NCBI GenBank assembly: GCA_036378375.1
Contig: DASUWQ010000360.1
Coordinates: 1-6,152 of the forward strand
Source: JAFAVN01 sp036378375
Lineage (GTDB): Bacteria > Verrucomicrobiota > Verrucomicrobiia > Chthoniobacterales > JAFAMB01
Direction: 5' to 3'
Length of the DNA stretch: 6,152 nt
The notes below the pieces were generated by a model. It made no database searches. It worked only from the letters and a program-made list of their open reading frames with translations, and had not been told where the DNA came from. Shown here piece after piece: positions 5,703 through 6,152 of the stretch. Within the stretch, counting starts at the first letter, position 1, and each line of letters opens with the position of its first letter. Both the position numbers and the translations under genes were made by a program.

Positions 5703-6152
5703 TGGGCCAGTTGGTCGGGCGAGGCTCCGGCACGTATGCTGATCACCGCCACACGCTTTCAGCATTTGCCGCCCACAAATTGCCCAAGGCCGAAACGCCG
5801 CCGAGCCGCCGGTCTATGGTGCGTTCAACATGCTGACTGGGAAAGGCCTATGTTTTCGCTCTTCCCATATTGTATTCAGACAATCCCAACTTCGTTGAAG
5901 CGTTGGCACACTGTAGACCCACGGCTCGGCAGGTTTCAGGCGTAAGACGCGTCTCAACCGTTCACACCAATGTCTTCGCAAAAATCTGCAGCCGTTCGGG
6001 AGCCTCGCCCCACCAAAATCAACGTCTCACGGAGGAGACGGCGGAGCCGGGAGCGGCCGCCTGAGCAATGGCTTGGGTTTCGACTGGTAAACGGCCTTCA
6101 ACAATATCAACCCGGGTACCGATCCCAACAGTGGGAAAGACTCGCAGTATGT
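5703..6152. other. region downstream of the aas-like gene, no convincing gene
   Basis: 450 bp with only short open frames, none with a ribosome binding site or a recognisable domain. No T-run hairpin follows the stop codon at 5700-5702, so no terminator is called. Most of the stretch is taken up by concentric inverted repeats (5711-6016). After 6060 one plus-strand frame has coding-like composition but is broken by a TAA at 6088-6090 and runs off the window. Confidence 0.65.
5711..6016. repeat. 306-bp segment with concentric imperfect inverted repeats (MITE-like)
   Basis: The outer arms are TTGGTCGGGCGAGGCTCC (5711-5728) and its inverse at 5999-6016, matching at 17 of 18 positions. A second pair is nested inside: GCCGAGCCG (5800-5808) against CGGCTCGGC (5922-5930), and the match extends over about 30 bp (about 5791-5821 against 5909-5938) with roughly 24 identities and one indel. 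Both pairs share nearly the same centre (about 5864). Near the centre TGGGAA (5838-5843) can pair with TTCCCA (5862-5867). The remaining arm sequence does not align well. The structure suggests a decayed palindromic repeat or non-autonomous mobile element; no transposase is present. Confidence 0.55.

Noticed and set aside
5273..5752. 159-codon minus-strand open frame over the end of the aas-like gene
   Set aside because: It is antisense to the A7-A10 motifs of the ligase, is Ser/Pro/Arg-rich and lacks a recognisable fold.
5736..5945. 69-codon plus-strand open frame after the aas-like gene
   Set aside because: No ribosome binding site, and it lies entirely within the concentric inverted-repeat segment.

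Overview
The window holds two intact genes, divergently oriented, with non-coding DNA between and beside them. mutS, the mismatch-recognition ATPase of DNA repair, is on the minus strand (128-2761). A fused acyltransferase / acyl-activating enzyme of the Aas type, for phospholipid repair or fatty-acid recycling, is on the plus strand (3297-5702). The two starts face each other across 535 bp. The genes belong to unrelated pathways, so neither explains the other, and there is no sign of a shared operon.

The organism is most likely a Gram-negative bacterium of moderate to high GC. The wording of the Aas-like protein (an acyltransferase with a short hydrophobic N-terminus joined to an AMP-forming ligase) and the repeat-rich, loosely packed intergenic DNA suggest Verrucomicrobiota, perhaps a soil lineage. 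This is inference from remembered family resemblance, not a search result.

Layout. 1-127: spacer downstream of mutS with no supported gene or clear terminator. 128-2761: mutS, complete, with an S/T/P-rich linker encoded by a 9-bp minisatellite at 1575-1619. 2762-3296: intergenic region holding an 8-bp triplicated repeat next to the mutS start, a 280-bp segment bounded by a perfect 15-bp inverted repeat, a predicted hairpin at 3095-3135, and an 11-bp perfect inverted repeat (3226-3261) directly upstream of a likely -10 box for the aas-like gene. 3297-5702: aas-like gene, complete. 5703-6152: no convincing gene, but a 306-bp segment (5711-6016) with concentric imperfect inverted repeats, typical of a non-autonomous mobile or repeat element.

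I found no defence system, CRISPR array, transposase, tRNA or rRNA. The coding part is ordinary. The features worth a second look are the inverted-repeat segments on both sides of the aas-like gene, the operator-like palindrome at its promoter and the minisatellite inside mutS.
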